Counted from the first letter of the stretch, positions 17,111 through 27,279 are shown. The stretch: DNA of 64,000 nucleotides from Arenivirga flava (GCF_030161575.1 NZ_BSUL01000001.1:1717809-1781808); one strand, 5' to 3'. Translations and numbers: made by a program. The notes: generated by a model from the sequence alone, not told the origin.

Positions 17111-18328
17111 CAGGCGCTCGAGCTGGGTGACGTGCTTCGGCTCGAGCTCGTCGAGGCTGTGCGCGCCGAGCAGCTGCATGGTGCGCACGATCTCGGTCGA
17201 GAGGATCTCGATCGTGCGATCCACCCCCGCACGGCCTCCGGCCATGAGCCCGTACAGGTACGCGCGGCCGATGAGGGTGAAGCGGGCGCCGAGCGCTACG
17301 GAGGCGACGATGTCGGCGCCGTTCATGATGCCGGTGTCGAGGCCGATCTCGGTGTCCTCGCCCACTTCGCGCACCACCGCGGGCAGCAGGTGGAACGGGA
17401 TCGGGGCGCGGTCGAGCTGGCGGCCGCCGTGGTTGGAGAGGATGATGCCGTCCACGCCTCGGTCGACCAGCTGCTTCGCATCCGTCACCGACTGCACGCC
17501 CTTGACGACGATCTTCCCCGGCCACATGCCGCGGATGATGTCGAGGTCGTCGTAGGAGATCGACGGGTCCATCGCCGCGTTCAGCAGTTCGCCGACGGTG
17601 CCGCCGGTGGTCGACAGCGACGCGAACTCGAGCTTGGGGGTGGTGAGGAAGTCGATCCACCACCACGGCCGCGGGATCGCGTTCACGATCGTGCCGACGG
17701 TCAGCTGCGGCGGGATGGAGAAGCCGTTGCGCTTGTCCCGCAGCCGCGCACCGGCGACGGGGGTGTCCACGGTGAACTGCAGCGTGTCGAAGCCGGCCGC
17801 GGCGGCCCGCTCGACGAGGCCATAGGAGATCTCGCGCTGGTTCATCACGTACAGCTGGAACCAGTTGCGGCCGTTCGGGTTCGCCTTCTTGACGTCCTCG
17901 ATCGAGGTGGTGCCGAGCGTCGACAGGGTGAAGGGGATGCCCGCCGCTCCCGCCGCGCCGGCGCCGGCCGTCTCGCCCTCGGTCTGCATGAGCCGGGTGA
18001 ACCCCGTCGGCGCGATCGCGAACGGCATCGCCATCGGGCCGCCCAGCACCTCGCGCGAGGTGTCGACGTTCGACACGTCGCGCAGCACCTCGGGGTGGAA
18101 CTCGACGTCGCGGAACGCCCGGCGCGCGCGCATCAGCGACAGCTCACCCTCCGCGGCGCCGTCCGTGTAGTCGAACGCCGCCTTCGGCGTGCGCCGCTTC
18201 GCGATCGTGCGCAGGTCCTCGATCGTCAGCGCGCCCTGGAGGCGGCGGCGCCGCGCATCCAGATCCGGCTTCTTGAACTGCATGAGCTCGAGGAGCTCCT
18301 TGGGCTTGGGGAGTTGACGCTGGACCAC
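17090..18328 (-). CDS. lldD: L-lactate dehydrogenase (FMN-dependent, quinone)
   Basis: 412-aa alpha-hydroxy-acid oxidizing enzyme oxidising L-lactate to pyruvate, peripheral membrane. FMN-barrel hallmarks: [14 protein letters not shown] (about 45), [16 protein letters not shown] (about 97), QLYVMNQRE (about 147), [10 protein letters not shown] (about 265) and catalytic His in [12 protein letters not shown] (about 290). GTG 18328 follows GAGG five bases upstream and only 2 bp after the rhaB stop. In a rhamnose operon it would consume lactate produced from lactaldehyde. Confidence 0.92.
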   Translation of the reverse strand: MVQRQLPKPKELLELMQFKKPDLDARRRRLQGALTIEDLRTIAKRRTPKAAFDYTDGAAEGELSLMRARRAFRDVEFHPEVLRDVSNVDTSREVLGGPMAMPFAIAPTGFTRLMQTEGETAGAGAAGAAGIPFTLSTLGTTSIEDVKKANPNGRNWFQLYVMNQREISYGLVERAAAAGFDTLQFTVDTPVAGARLRDKRNGFSIPPQLTVGTIVNAIPRPWWWIDFLTTPKLEFASLSTTGGTVGELLNAAMDPSISYDDLDIIRGMWPGKIVVKGVQSVTDAKQLVDRGVDGIILSNHGGRQLDRAPIPFHLLPAVVREVGEDTEIGLDTGIMNGADIVASVALGARFTLIGRAYLYGLMAGGRAGVDRTIEILSTEIVRTMQLLGAHSLDELEPKHVTQLERLVPRPRG

Positions 18329-18330
18329 GG

Positions 18331-19742
18331 CTACCTCGACGGGGTGTAGGAGCGGACGGGGAAGGAGTCGCGCACGACGGCGCGCAGGCTCTCGAGGGAG
18401 CCCGAGATCTGCCCGAGGGTACGGGCCTGCACGAGGAGGTTGCCGATGGCGGTCGCCTCGTCGGGTCCGGCGACGACCGGCAGCCCGGTCGCGTCGGCGG
18501 TGAGCTGGCAGAGCAGCGCGTTGTTGCTGCCGCCGCCCACGATGTGCAGCACGCGAACCTCGGCGCCGCTCAGCTCGCGGGCCTGCTCGATGGTGCGGGC
18601 GTAGGCCTCGGCGAGCGAGCGGAGGATGCTGCGCACGAGCCGTGGGCGGTCCTCCGGCACCGGCAGGCCCCGTTCCGACAGCCACGAGCGGATGCGGGTG
18701 GGCATGTCGCCGGGCGCCAGGAACGCCGCGTCGTCCACGTCGAACACCGGCGCATCGTCCGGGGCGGCCGCGGCGGCCGCGAGCAGCGCGCCGAGGTCGA
18801 CGGTCTCGCCGCTGCGCTCCCACTCGCGGATGCTCTCGCTGAGCAGCCAGAGCCCGCCGACGTTGCGCAGGTAGCGCACCCGCCCGTCGACGCCGCCCTC
18901 GTTCGTGAAGTTCGCCGCGCGGCTCGCCTCGCTGAGCACGGGGCGCTCCAGCTCGACGCCGACGAGCGACCACGTGCCGCTCGAGATGTAGCCGTAGCCG
19001 GGCTCGGTGGCGGGCACGGCGACGACCGCGCTCGCGGTGTCGTGCGATCCGACGGTGCTGACCACCGCATCCGTCGCGCCGATGCCGCGGGCCGCTGTGG
19101 GCAGCAGTCCGCCCAGCACGGTGCCGGCGTCGACGAGCTCGGGCAGGATCGCGGTCGGCAGGTCGAGGCGCTCTGCGAGCTGGGCGTCCCATCCGCTCGT
19201 CGTGACGTTCAGCAGGCCGGTGGTGGAGGCGTTCGTGCGCTCGGCGACCGCGCGGCCGGTGAGCCAGCTGCCGAGCAGGTCGGGTAGCAGCAGCATGCCG
19301 TCGGCGAGCGGCAGGGTGCCCTGCTGCCGGTCGACGGCGAGCTGGAACAGCGTGTTGAAGGGCAGGTGCTGCAGGCCGTTGCGGCCGTAGAGCTCCTCGG
19401 CGCCGACCAGCGCGTGCACGGCCTCGACGCCGGCCGCGGTGCGCTCGTCGCGGTAGTGGTACGGCGTGCCGAGCATGCGCCCGCCGCGCAGCAGCGCGTA
19501 GTCGACGGCCCACGAGTCGATGCCGATGCCCGCGAGGTCGGGGCGCGCCGCGCGGCGGCCGCGAGCCCCTCGACCAGGTCGCGGTAGAGCTCGAGGATCG
19601 ACCAGTGCAGTCCGTCGGGCGTGCGCACGGGCCGGTTCTGGAAGCGCGCGACCTCCTCGAGGCGCAGCCGCCCGCCGCTCAGCTCGCCGAGTACGACCCG
19701 GCCGCTCGTGGCGCCGAGGTCGACCGCTGCGAGGCTCGTCAT
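18331..19742 (-). CDS. rhaB: Rhamnulokinase (frameshifted)
   Basis: FGGY-family kinase phosphorylating L-rhamnulose. N-terminus [20 protein letters not shown] and the C-terminal ATP site [14 protein letters not shown] are in different frames; the break lies at the GGGG run 19540-19543 (plus strand), where one extra base would give [18 protein letters not shown]. With the base restored the protein is about 470 aa, normal for RhaB. Its ATG overlaps the stop of the aldolase fusion (ATGA) and its stop is 2 bp from lldD, so it sits inside a coupled operon. Sequencing error is the likelier cause of the break. Confidence 0.85.
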
Positions 19743-21774
19743 CGCAGGAAGGCCGCGGCCACGCCGGAGTCGACGGGGATGTGCAGGCCCGTGGTGCGGC
19801 TCAGCTCGGGGCCGGTGAGCACGGTCACCGCGTCGGCGACGTTCTCGGGCACGACCTCGCGCTTGAGGATGGTCCGGTTCGCGTAGAACTGGCCCAGGTC
19901 CTCCTCCGCCACGCCGTAGGTCGCGGCGCGGTTGGCGCCCCAGCCGGCGGCGAAGATGCCCGAGCCGCGCACGACGCCGTCGGGGTTGATGCCGTTGACG
20001 CGCACGCCGTGCTCGCCGAGCTCGACCGCCAGCAGGCGCACCTGGTGGGCCTGGTCGGCCTTCACGGCCGAGTAGGCGATGTTGTTCGGACCGGCGAAGA
20101 CGGAGTTCTTCGAGGAGATGTAGATGATGTCGCCGCCGAGGCCCTGCTCGATGAGGGCGGATGCGGCGGCCTTCGACACGAGGAACGAGCCCTTGGCCAT
20201 CACGTCGTGCTGCAGGTCCCAGTCCGCCTCGGTGGTCTCGAGCAGCGGCTTGCTCAGGGACAGCCCGGCGTTGTTGACGACCAGGTCGACGCCGCCGAAG
20301 GCGAGCAGCGTCGCGTCGATCGCGGCCCGCACGCCGGCCTCGTCGGCGACGTTCGCGGCGACGCCGATGGCGACGTCCGTGCCGCCCAGCTCGGCGGCAG
20401 CGGCCTGCGCCTTCGCCAGGTCGAGGTCGGCGACGACGACGCAGGCACCCTCCTTCGCGAGACGGGTGGCGATGGCCTTGCCGATGCCGGATGCGGCGCC
20501 GGTGACGAAGGCGATGCGGCCCTGGTGGGTCTTCGGCTTCGGCAGGCGCTGCAGCTTCGCTTCCTCGAGCGCCCAGTACTCGATGCGGAACTTCTCGGCA
20601 TCCGAGATCGGCGCGTAGGTGCTGAGCGCCTCGGCGCCGCGCATCACGTTGATCGCGTTGATGTAGAACTCGCCGGCGACGCGGGCGGTCTGCTTGTTCG
20701 CGCCGTAGCTGAACTGGCCGACGCCGGGCACGAGCACGATGAGCGGATCGGCACCGCGGATGGCCGGGCTCCCCTCCGTCGCATGGGCCTCGTAGTACGC
20801 GGTGTAGTCGGCGCGGTACTCGGCGTGCAGCTCCTTCAGGCGCGCGATCTGCTCCTCCAGCGGAGCCGTGGCCGGCAGGTCGAGGATGAGCGGCTTCACC
20901 TTGGTGCGCAGGAAGTGGTCGGGGCAGCTGGTGCCGAGCGCGGCGAGCGCCGGCGCCTTCTCGCTGGCGAGGAAGTCGAGCACGACCTCGGCGTCGGTGA
21001 AGTGGCCGATCTGCGGCCTGTCGTGGCTGGCGATGCCGCGGATGGTCGCGGCCAGGCGGGCGGCGCGCTCGCGGCGCTCCGCCTCGGGCAGGGCTTCGAA
21101 TCCTTCTCGGGGGCACCGAAGGGCTGCGCCTCGCCGTGGGCGGCGATGTGCGCCTCCGCGGTGTCGATGATCCAGCGCGAGTTCGCCTCCGCCTCGTCGC
21201 TCGTGTCGCCCCAGGCGGTGATGCCGTGGCCGCCGAGGATCGTGCCGATCGCCTCCGGGTTCGCGCGCTTGATCTCGGCGATGTCGAGGCCGAGCTGGAA
21301 GCCGGGGCGGCGCCACGGCACCCAGACCACCTTGCCGCCGAAGATCTCGGCGGTGAGGCGCTCGCCGTCCGCGGCGGTCGCGATGGCGATGCCGGAGTCG
21401 GGATGCAGGTGGTCGACGTGCGCCGCATCGACGAGGGCGTGCATCGCCGTGTCGATCGACGGTGCCGCACCGCCCCTGCCGTGCAGCGTGTACGAGAAGG
21501 CCTCGACCATCTCGTCCTCGCAGTCGACGCCCGGGTAGACGTTCTGCAGGGCGCGGAAGCGGTCGAGCTGCAGCACCGCGAGCCCGCCCTCCTGCAGCGT
21601 GCCGAGGTCGCCGCCGGAGCCCTTGACCCAGAGCAGCTCGATCGGCTCGCCCGTCACGGGGTCGACGTCGGTGCCCTTGGCGGAGGTGTTGCCGCCGGCG
21701 TAGTTGGTGATGCGCGGGTCGGAGCCCAGGCGGTTGCTGCGCGCGAGGAGGTCGGCGGCGGCGGGGTTCGTCAT
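19739..21774 (-). CDS. rhaD: Bifunctional rhamnulose-1-phosphate aldolase / short-chain alcohol dehydrogenase (frameshifted)
   Basis: About 678 aa. N-terminal class II aldolase domain (NYAGGNTSAKG about 24, WVKGSGGDLG about 49, HVDHLHPDSG near 118) and C-terminal SDR domain (TGAASGIGKA about 434, NNAGLS, YSAVK near 580). Cleaves rhamnulose-1-P to DHAP and L-lactaldehyde and oxidises the aldehyde. The frame breaks at the GGGGG run 21109-21113; one more base joins PFGAP to REGFEALPEAE. ATG 21774. Between rhaI and rhaB with ATGA overlap at the 3' end. Fusions of this kind are known in actinobacteria and Bacillus-type RhaEW. Confidence 0.86.
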
Positions 21775-21807
21775 GGCTTCGTGTTCTCTCTGTCTCGATA
21801 CCTGCGC

Positions 21808-22971
21808 TCAGGCTCCCCAGCCGGCCTGGGTGCCGCCGATGCGCTCCTCGGCGATGCGCTGCTGGTAGCCGCTCGCGGCGTAGGCGGCGAAGGGGTCGCG
21901 CGGCAGACCGCGGGACTCGCGCCAGTCGGCGAGGGCCGGGCGCACATCCGTGTAGAAGGCGTCGTTGAAGATCGCGTGCGCGCCCAGCACGTCGCCCGAC
22001 TGCTGGGCGGCGGAGAGGGCCTCGCGGTCGACGAGCAGCGCGCGGGCCGTCATCTCCTGCACGTTGAGCACCGAGCGGATCTGGCCGGGGATCTTCTCCT
22101 CGACGTTGTGGCACTGGTCGAGCATGAAGGCCACGTCGGGGTTGTTCAGGCCGCCGCCGCGCACGACCTCGAAGAGGATGCGGAAGAGCTGGAACGGGTC
22201 GGCCGCGCCCACGATGAGGTCGTCGTCGGCGTAGAAGCGCGAGTTGAAGTCGAACGAGCCGAGCTTGCCGAGCCGCAGCAGCTGCATGACGATGAACTCG
22301 ATGTTGGTGCCGGGTGCGTGGTGGCCCGTGTCGAGGCAGACCATCGCCTGGTCGCCGAGGGCGCTCACCTGCGCGTAGCTGGTGCCCCAGTCCGGCACGT
22401 CGGTGTGGTAGAACGCCGGCTCGAAGAACTTGTACTCGAGCACGAGGCGCTGCTCGTCGCCGAGGCGCGCGTAGATCTCGCTGAGCGACTCGTGCAGGCG
22501 GTCCTGGCGGCCCCGCAGATCGGCCTGGCCCGGGTAGTTCGAGCCCTCGGCGAGCCAGATCTTGAGGTCGCGCGAGCCGGTCGCGTGCATGATGTCGATG
22601 CACTCGAGGTGGTGGTCGATGGCCTTGCGGCGCACCGCGGCGTCCTCGTGGGTGAGCGCGCCGAACTTGTAGTCGTCGTCCTGGAAGGTGTTCGAGTTGA
22701 CGGTGCCGAGCGCGACGCCGTGGTCCTCGGCGTGCCTGCGCAGCACCGTGTAGTCCTCGACCTTGTCCCACGGGATGTGCAGCGCGACCGTCGGCGCGAG
22801 CGCGGTGAACCGGTGCACCTGCGCGGCATCCGCGATCTTCTCGAACGGGTCGCGCGGGGTGCCCGGCGTTCCGTACACCTTGAAGCGGGTGCCCGAGTTG
22901 CCGAACGCCCACGACGGGAGCTCGATGGCCTGCGCGGTCAGCTGGTCGGCGATGGGACTGAGGTCGGTCAT
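21808..22971 (-). CDS. rhaI: L-rhamnose isomerase
   Basis: 387-aa metal-dependent TIM-barrel isomerase converting L-rhamnose to L-rhamnulose, of the actinobacterial/Pseudomonas RhaI type rather than the enterobacterial RhaA. Motifs: LHIPWDKVEDY (about 62), NSNTFQDDDYKFG (about 90), LVLEYKFFEPAFY (about 190), CLDTGHHAPG (about 228) and SFDFNSRFYADDDL (about 258) with the metal-binding Glu/Asp/His. First gene of the operon; ATG 22971 with GGAAGGG eight bases upstream, next to a LacI-type operator. Confidence 0.93.
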   Translation of the reverse strand: MTDLSPIADQLTAQAIELPSWAFGNSGTRFKVYGTPGTPRDPFEKIADAAQVHRFTALAPTVALHIPWDKVEDYTVLRRHAEDHGVALGTVNSNTFQDDDYKFGALTHEDAAVRRKAIDHHLECIDIMHATGSRDLKIWLAEGSNYPGQADLRGRQDRLHESLSEIYARLGDEQRLVLEYKFFEPAFYHTDVPDWGTSYAQVSALGDQAMVCLDTGHHAPGTNIEFIVMQLLRLGKLGSFDFNSRFYADDDLIVGAADPFQLFRILFEVVRGGGLNNPDVAFMLDQCHNVEEKIPGQIRSVLNVQEMTARALLVDREALSAAQQSGDVLGAHAIFNDAFYTDVRPALADWRESRGLPRDPFAAYAASGYQQRIAEERIGGTQAGWGA

Positions 22972-23000
22972 GGTGGGCCCTTCCGGCGACGGTGCCGATA

Positions 23001-23012
23001 TGAAACGATTCA
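23001..23012. promoter_or_regulatory. LacI-family operator TGAAACGATTCA
   Basis: TGAAACGATTCA fits the TGAAnCGnTTCA palindrome with the central CG typical of LacI-family sites. It lies 30 bp before rhaI and 76 bp before the divergent lacI-type gene, so it can control both. Confidence 0.7.
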
Positions 23013-23087
23013 ACGATCTGCGATCACGGTAGTGTCGCGACCGCGCGGACGTCAAGTCCCGCAGCGCGGTCGACGGAGGGAGAGCGG

Positions 23088-24095
23088 ATGGGCGTGGTGA
23101 GCATCCGCGACGTCGCGACCGCGGCGGGCGTCTCCATCGGCACCGTGTCCAACGTGCTCAACCGCCCCGAGAAGGTCGCCGACGCCACCGTCGCGAAGGT
23201 GCGCGCCGCGATCGACGAGCTCGGCTTCATCCGCAACGAGGCCGCGCGCCAGCTGCGCGACGGTCGCAGCGCCGCCATCGGCCTCGTCGTGCTCGACGTG
23301 CGCAACCCCTACTTCACCGACGTCGCCCACGGCGTCGAGACCGCCGCGGCCGCGGCCGGGCTCAGCGTGACCCTCGGCAACAGCGACGGCGACCCGGCGC
23401 GCGAGCGGCGCTACCTCGAGCTCTTCGAGCAGCAGCGCGTGCAGGGGGTGCTCATCTCCCCCGCGGACGCCTCCCTCGACCGCCTGCGCCGCCTCGACGA
23501 GCGCAGCATCCCCGTCGTGCTGGTCGACGGCGTCGACCCGACCGGCGCGCTCGATGCCGTGACCGTCGACGACGTCGCCGGCGGCCGGATGGCGGCCGAG
23601 CACCTGCTCGGGCTCGGCCGCCGCCGGCTGCTCGTCGTCGCCGGCCCCGCCACCCTGAGCCAGGTCGCCGACCGCCTCGCGGGGGTGCGTGCGGCCATCG
23701 CCGCCGTGCCCGACGCGTCGATCGAGGTCGTGCACCTGCCGCAGCTGACCGTGACCGCCGGGCGCGAGCTGGGTCGGTCGCTCGTCGCGCGCCCCGCATC
23801 CGCTCGACCGGATGCCGTCTTCGCGGTCAACGACCTGCTCGGCCTCGGCGTGCTGCAGGCGCTCGTGCTCGAGCGCGGGACCGTGCGGGTGCCCGAGGAC
23901 GTGGCCGTGATCGGCTACGACGACATCGAGTGGGCCGCCTCCGCGGTGGTGCCGCTCAGCTCGGTGCGCCAGCCCCGCGAGCAGCTCGGGCGCACCGCGA
24001 TCGAGGCGCTGCTCGCCCGGGGAGCCGGGGGCGAGCGGGCCGGTGCCGTGCGCTTCGCCCCGGAGCTGGTGGCGCGGCGGTCGACGACCGGCTGA
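23088..24095 (+). CDS. LacI-family transcriptional regulator of rhamnose genes
   Basis: 335-aa LacI-type repressor. N-terminal HTH SIRDVATAAGVSIGTVSNVL (about 5-24) with hinge ARQLRDGRSAAIGLV, then a periplasmic-binding-like core (NPYFTDVAHGVE, VLISPADASLD, VVGPATL-like region, AVIGYDDIEWA). Divergent from rhaI across a palindromic site. Start chosen at ATG 23088. Effector is inferred to be rhamnose or rhamnulose from context, not from the ligand residues. Confidence 0.88.
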   Translation: MGVVSIRDVATAAGVSIGTVSNVLNRPEKVADATVAKVRAAIDELGFIRNEAARQLRDGRSAAIGLVVLDVRNPYFTDVAHGVETAAAAAGLSVTLGNSDGDPARERRYLELFEQQRVQGVLISPADASLDRLRRLDERSIPVVLVDGVDPTGALDAVTVDDVAGGRMAAEHLLGLGRRRLLVVAGPATLSQVADRLAGVRAAIAAVPDASIEVVHLPQLTVTAGRELGRSLVARPASARPDAVFAVNDLLGLGVLQALVLERGTVRVPEDVAVIGYDDIEWAASAVVPLSSVRQPREQLGRTAIEALLARGAGGERAGAVRFAPELVARRSTTG

Positions 24096-24188
24096 GGCGT
24101 TCACAGGACCGAAACACTCCCGCAGCACCGGGGAAACAGCGCTCGGGCTGAATGGACGGGCACCGTCCCACCCCACCCCGGAGGCTCC

Positions 24189-25508
24189 GTGAAGCTCTCG
24201 ACCCTCAAGCATCCCGCCGCCCTCATCGGCATCGCCGCCGTGCTCGGCGTCGCCTTCGGCCTGATCGCCGGCGAGTGGGCGGCGAACCTGAAGGTGGTGG
24301 GCGACGCGTTCATCCGCCTCATCCAGATGGCGATCGTGCCGCTCGTGATGGCTTCCGTGATCTCCGCCACCGGCTCGATGGGCGGGCAGGGCACCGGACG
24401 GCTCGCGGGGCGCACCTTCGGGTGGATGATCGGCTTCTCGATCGTCTCGGCGGGTCTGGCCGTCGGGCTGAGCCTGCTGCTGCAGCCCGGTGCCGGCGTC
24501 TCCTTCGACGGCCCGGTCGATCCGGCGTTCGAGGAATCGGCCGGCGAGGCCGCCAGCTGGCAGGACACGGTGCTCGGCTTCTTCTCCACCAACATCGTCG
24601 GCTCGATGTCCACCGGCGCGATGGTGCCGATCATCCTGTTCGCGCTGCTGTTCGGCATCGCGCTCAACCAGTACATCGCCCAGACGGGCAACCGCCTCGT
24701 GCTCGACGTGGCCGAGCAGGTGCAGCAGGTGGTGCTGCTGCTCATCCGCCTCGTCATGCTCGTCGCGCCGATCGGCGTGTTCGCTCTGCTGGCGGCCCTC
24801 GCCGGGGACGTCGGCTTCGCCGTGGTCACGAGCGGCCTCGCCTACCTCGGCACGACGCTGCTCGGCGTCGTCATCCTCTTCGTCGCCTTCGTCGCGGTCG
24901 TGGCCGTGCGCTGCCGCGTGAGCCCGTGGAAGCTGCCGGCCAAGCTCGCCGAGCAGACCGTGGTCGCGATCACGACCACGAGCTCGGCGGTGACCTTCCC
25001 GACCGTGCTGCGCAACACCGTCGAGAAGGTGGGCGTCAGCCGTCGCGTGGCGAACTTCACCCTGTCGGTCGGCCTGACCATGGGCTCCTACGGCGCGGTG
25101 CTGAACTACACGATCGTCGTGTTCTTCCTCGCCCAGTCGGGCGGCGTGAGCCTCGACCCGCTGCAGATCGTCTTCGGCATGGGCCTGGCCGTGCTGCTCA
25201 ACATGGGCACCATCACCGTGCCCGGCGGCTTCCCCGTCGTCGCGCTCTTCCTCGCGAGCACCCTCGGCCTGCCCGTGGAGGCGGTGGGCCTGCTGATCGC
25301 GGTCGACTGGTTCACCGGCATCTTCCGCACCTTCCTCAACGTCAACGGCGACACGCTCGTGGCCATGCTCGTCGCGGAGGCCGACGACGAGCTCGACCAC
25401 GACGTGTACGACGGTCGAGCGGATGCGGTCCCGGCGTCCGAGTCCGCATCCGCATCCGCATCCGCCTCCGCCTCCGGGGCGTCCTCCCGCGGCACGACCG
25501 CGGGCTAG
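24189..25508 (+). CDS. Dicarboxylate/amino acid:cation symporter (DAACS)
   Basis: 439-aa secondary transporter of the glutamate/aspartate/C4-dicarboxylate family, inner membrane, about eight TM plus re-entrant loops. Family signature ITTTSSAVTFPTVLRN near residue 265 and NMGTITVPGGFPVVALF near 340 with DWFTGIFRTFLNVNGD near 380. GTG start at 24189 after GGAGGCTCC. The last ~20 residues are an Ala/Ser low-complexity tail encoded by GCATCC repeats. Substrate cannot be assigned: no obvious link to the rhamnose genes. Confidence 0.88.
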   Translation: MKLSTLKHPAALIGIAAVLGVAFGLIAGEWAANLKVVGDAFIRLIQMAIVPLVMASVISATGSMGGQGTGRLAGRTFGWMIGFSIVSAGLAVGLSLLLQPGAGVSFDGPVDPAFEESAGEAASWQDTVLGFFSTNIVGSMSTGAMVPIILFALLFGIALNQYIAQTGNRLVLDVAEQVQQVVLLLIRLVMLVAPIGVFALLAALAGDVGFAVVTSGLAYLGTTLLGVVILFVAFVAVVAVRCRVSPWKLPAKLAEQTVVAITTTSSAVTFPTVLRNTVEKVGVSRRVANFTLSVGLTMGSYGAVLNYTIVVFFLAQSGGVSLDPLQIVFGMGLAVLLNMGTITVPGGFPVVALFLASTLGLPVEAVGLLIAVDWFTGIFRTFLNVNGDTLVAMLVAEADDELDHDVYDGRADAVPASESASASASASASGASSRGTTAG

Positions 25509-25518
25509 GCTCGCCGGC

Positions 25519-26046
25519 ATGAGCACGAGCCGCGACGCGATCCACCGCGCCGCGGCTCGGCTGTTCCGGGAGCGCGGCTACGCGCGCACCTCGGTGCGCG
25601 ACATCGCGGGCGAGGCGGGGGTCGATCCCGCGCTCGTGATCCGGCACTTCGGCGGCAAGGAGCCGCTCTTCCTCGACACGGTCGCGCTCGAGTCCGGCGC
25701 CCTCGCCTTCGAGGGCCCGCGCGAGACCTTCGGCCGGCGCTTCATGACCGACATGCTGGAGCGCGGCGACGACGTGCGCGACGTCTTCCTCGCCCTCGTG
25801 CGGGCCAGCGACGCCGACGGCGTCGCCGACCGCCTGCGCACCGAGCACGAGCTGCACTTCGTCGAGCCCTTCCGCGCGCTGCTCGAGGGGCCGGACGCCG
25901 ACCTGCGCGCCCGGCTGGCAGCGTCCGTGATCGGCGGCCTGCTGCACAGCCTCTGGGTGGTCGGCGACGAGGGGCTGCTGACCGCCGACCGCGAGGCGCT
26001 CGTCGACCGCGCCGGCGCTCTGCTGCAGTCGCTGATCGATGGCTGA
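25519..26046 (+). CDS. TetR-family transcriptional regulator
   Basis: 175-aa TetR protein: DAIHRAAARLFRERGYARTS then VRDIAGEAGVDPALVIRHFG, a standard HTH about residues 7-50, and a short helical C-terminal domain with a TetR_C_17-like look (FVEPFRALLEGPDADLRARL). ATG at 25519, only 10 bp after the symporter stop, so it may be co-transcribed with it. Target and ligand unknown. Confidence 0.83.
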   Translation: MSTSRDAIHRAAARLFRERGYARTSVRDIAGEAGVDPALVIRHFGGKEPLFLDTVALESGALAFEGPRETFGRRFMTDMLERGDDVRDVFLALVRASDADGVADRLRTEHELHFVEPFRALLEGPDADLRARLAASVIGGLLHSLWVVGDEGLLTADREALVDRAGALLQSLIDG

Positions 26047-26286
26047 CGGGCCTCTGTAGCCGGAGCCTCCGGTGCCTCCGGTACCGACGCCAGCGCCGCT
26101 AGCGCCGCCGCCGCCGGAGCCTCCGCTGCGATGCCGTACCGCGACGACGAAGACGTACCGCGACCGATGCGGCGCGGTCGTTCCGGTACGGCGATCCGAG
26201 CAGGCTGGCGGATGCGAGCAGGCTGGCGGATGCGCGCAGGAGCGGATGCGGGTGGCCGCGCCGCCCGCATCCGCTCGCCGCGTCGC
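26047..26286. other. Convergent intergenic region with GC-rich repeats
   Basis: Contains simple CCTCCGG/GCCGCC repeats (26055-26125), a degenerate palindrome at 26136 and direct repeats GCAGGCTGGCGGATGC (26208-26232). No gene is apparent. Confidence 0.6.
26136..26189. repeat. 54-bp degenerate palindrome with GTACCG word (possible family A relative)
   Basis: Reads as 6-13-6-4-6-13-6: GTACCG, 13 bp, GTACCG, 4-bp loop, CGATGC, 13 bp, CGGTAC. Only the outer words and part of the cores pair, so membership is tentative. Confidence 0.45.
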
Positions 26287-27279
26287 CTACAGGGCGGACC
26301 AGCCGCCGTCCGAGGCCAGCACGGCGCCCGAGATGTTGGTGCCGTCGTCGCTCAGCAGGAAGGTGATCGAGGCGGCCAGCTGCTCGGGCTGCGCCAGCTG
26401 GGGCAGCATCGTCATGGCGGCGCGGATGCGCTCGGCGCCGAACTCCGAGCCGAAGGTCGCCTGGATGCCCGTGGCCACCGGTCCCGGAGCCACCGCGTTG
26501 ATGCGCAGGCCGGAGGGGCTGTACATGAACGCGGCGCTCTTGGTGAGGCCCACGACCGCGTGCTTGGAGGCGGTGTAGGCCGCGCCCGCGGCGGACCCTC
26601 GCAGACCGGCCTCGGAGGCCACGTTGACGATCGAACCCGCACCCGCGGCGAGCATGGCGGGGATGACCGCGCGGCTGAGCAGGAAGGTGCCGTCGACGTT
26701 GACCGCGAAGACGCGACGCCAGACGTCGTCGCCGACCTCGTGGATCGGGGTCATGTCGTCCATGATGCCGGCGACGTTGGCGAGGCCGTCGATGCGCTCG
26801 CCGGCAGCGGCGACGATGCGGTGGACGTCCTCCTGCTTCGTGATGTCGGCGGCGACCGCGACGACGTCGCCGCTCAGGCCCGCGAGGCGGTCCTCGGCGA
26901 TGTCGACGGCGACGACGCGGCCGCCCTCGCGCAGGATCCGCTCGGCCGTGGCCTTGCCGATGCCGGAGCCGGCACCCGTGACGATGACGGTGCGGCCGGC
27001 GAAGCGGGCGCCGCCGGGGAGCGCGGCGGGCGCGTCCTCGGCGGTCTCCTCGGGCGGCAGCTCCCCGCCGTTCGCGCCGCGCACGAGCTGCTCGACGACC
27101 TCGGCGGGCAGCGCGCCATTGCTCATGGCCACGAGCTGGCGCAGCGGCAGGCCGCGCGCGGGCGCCAGGGCGTCGGCGCTCTGGCCGGCCTGCGCGAGCA
27201 GCCCGCGCAGCAGCTCGCCGCCGACGGGGTGGTCGAGCCACGTGCCGATGGTGGCTTTGGAGGTGAGGATCTCGGACAT
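26287..27279 (-). CDS. SDR oxidoreductase with N-terminal helical extension
   Basis: 330 aa: a FabG-like SDR domain from about residue 92 (VTGAGSGIGKAT near 98, NVAGI near 166, catalytic Ser in NVASEAG, YTASK near 236-240, C-terminal GAVLASDGGWSAL) preceded by ~90 residues (TIGTWLDHPVGGELLRGLLA, LPLRQLVAMSNGALP) that are predicted helical and of unknown role. ATG 27279. It is under a divergent promoter/operator at 27322-27361 shared with the P-loop kinase. Substrate unknown. Confidence 0.84.
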   Translation of the reverse strand: MSEILTSKATIGTWLDHPVGGELLRGLLAQAGQSADALAPARGLPLRQLVAMSNGALPAEVVEQLVRGANGGELPPEETAEDAPAALPGGARFAGRTVIVTGAGSGIGKATAERILREGGRVVAVDIAEDRLAGLSGDVVAVAADITKQEDVHRIVAAAGERIDGLANVAGIMDDMTPIHEVGDDVWRRVFAVNVDGTFLLSRAVIPAMLAAGAGSIVNVASEAGLRGSAAGAAYTASKHAVVGLTKSAAFMYSPSGLRINAVAPGPVATGIQATFGSEFGAERIRAAMTMLPQLAQPEQLAASITFLLSDDGTNISGAVLASDGGWSAL

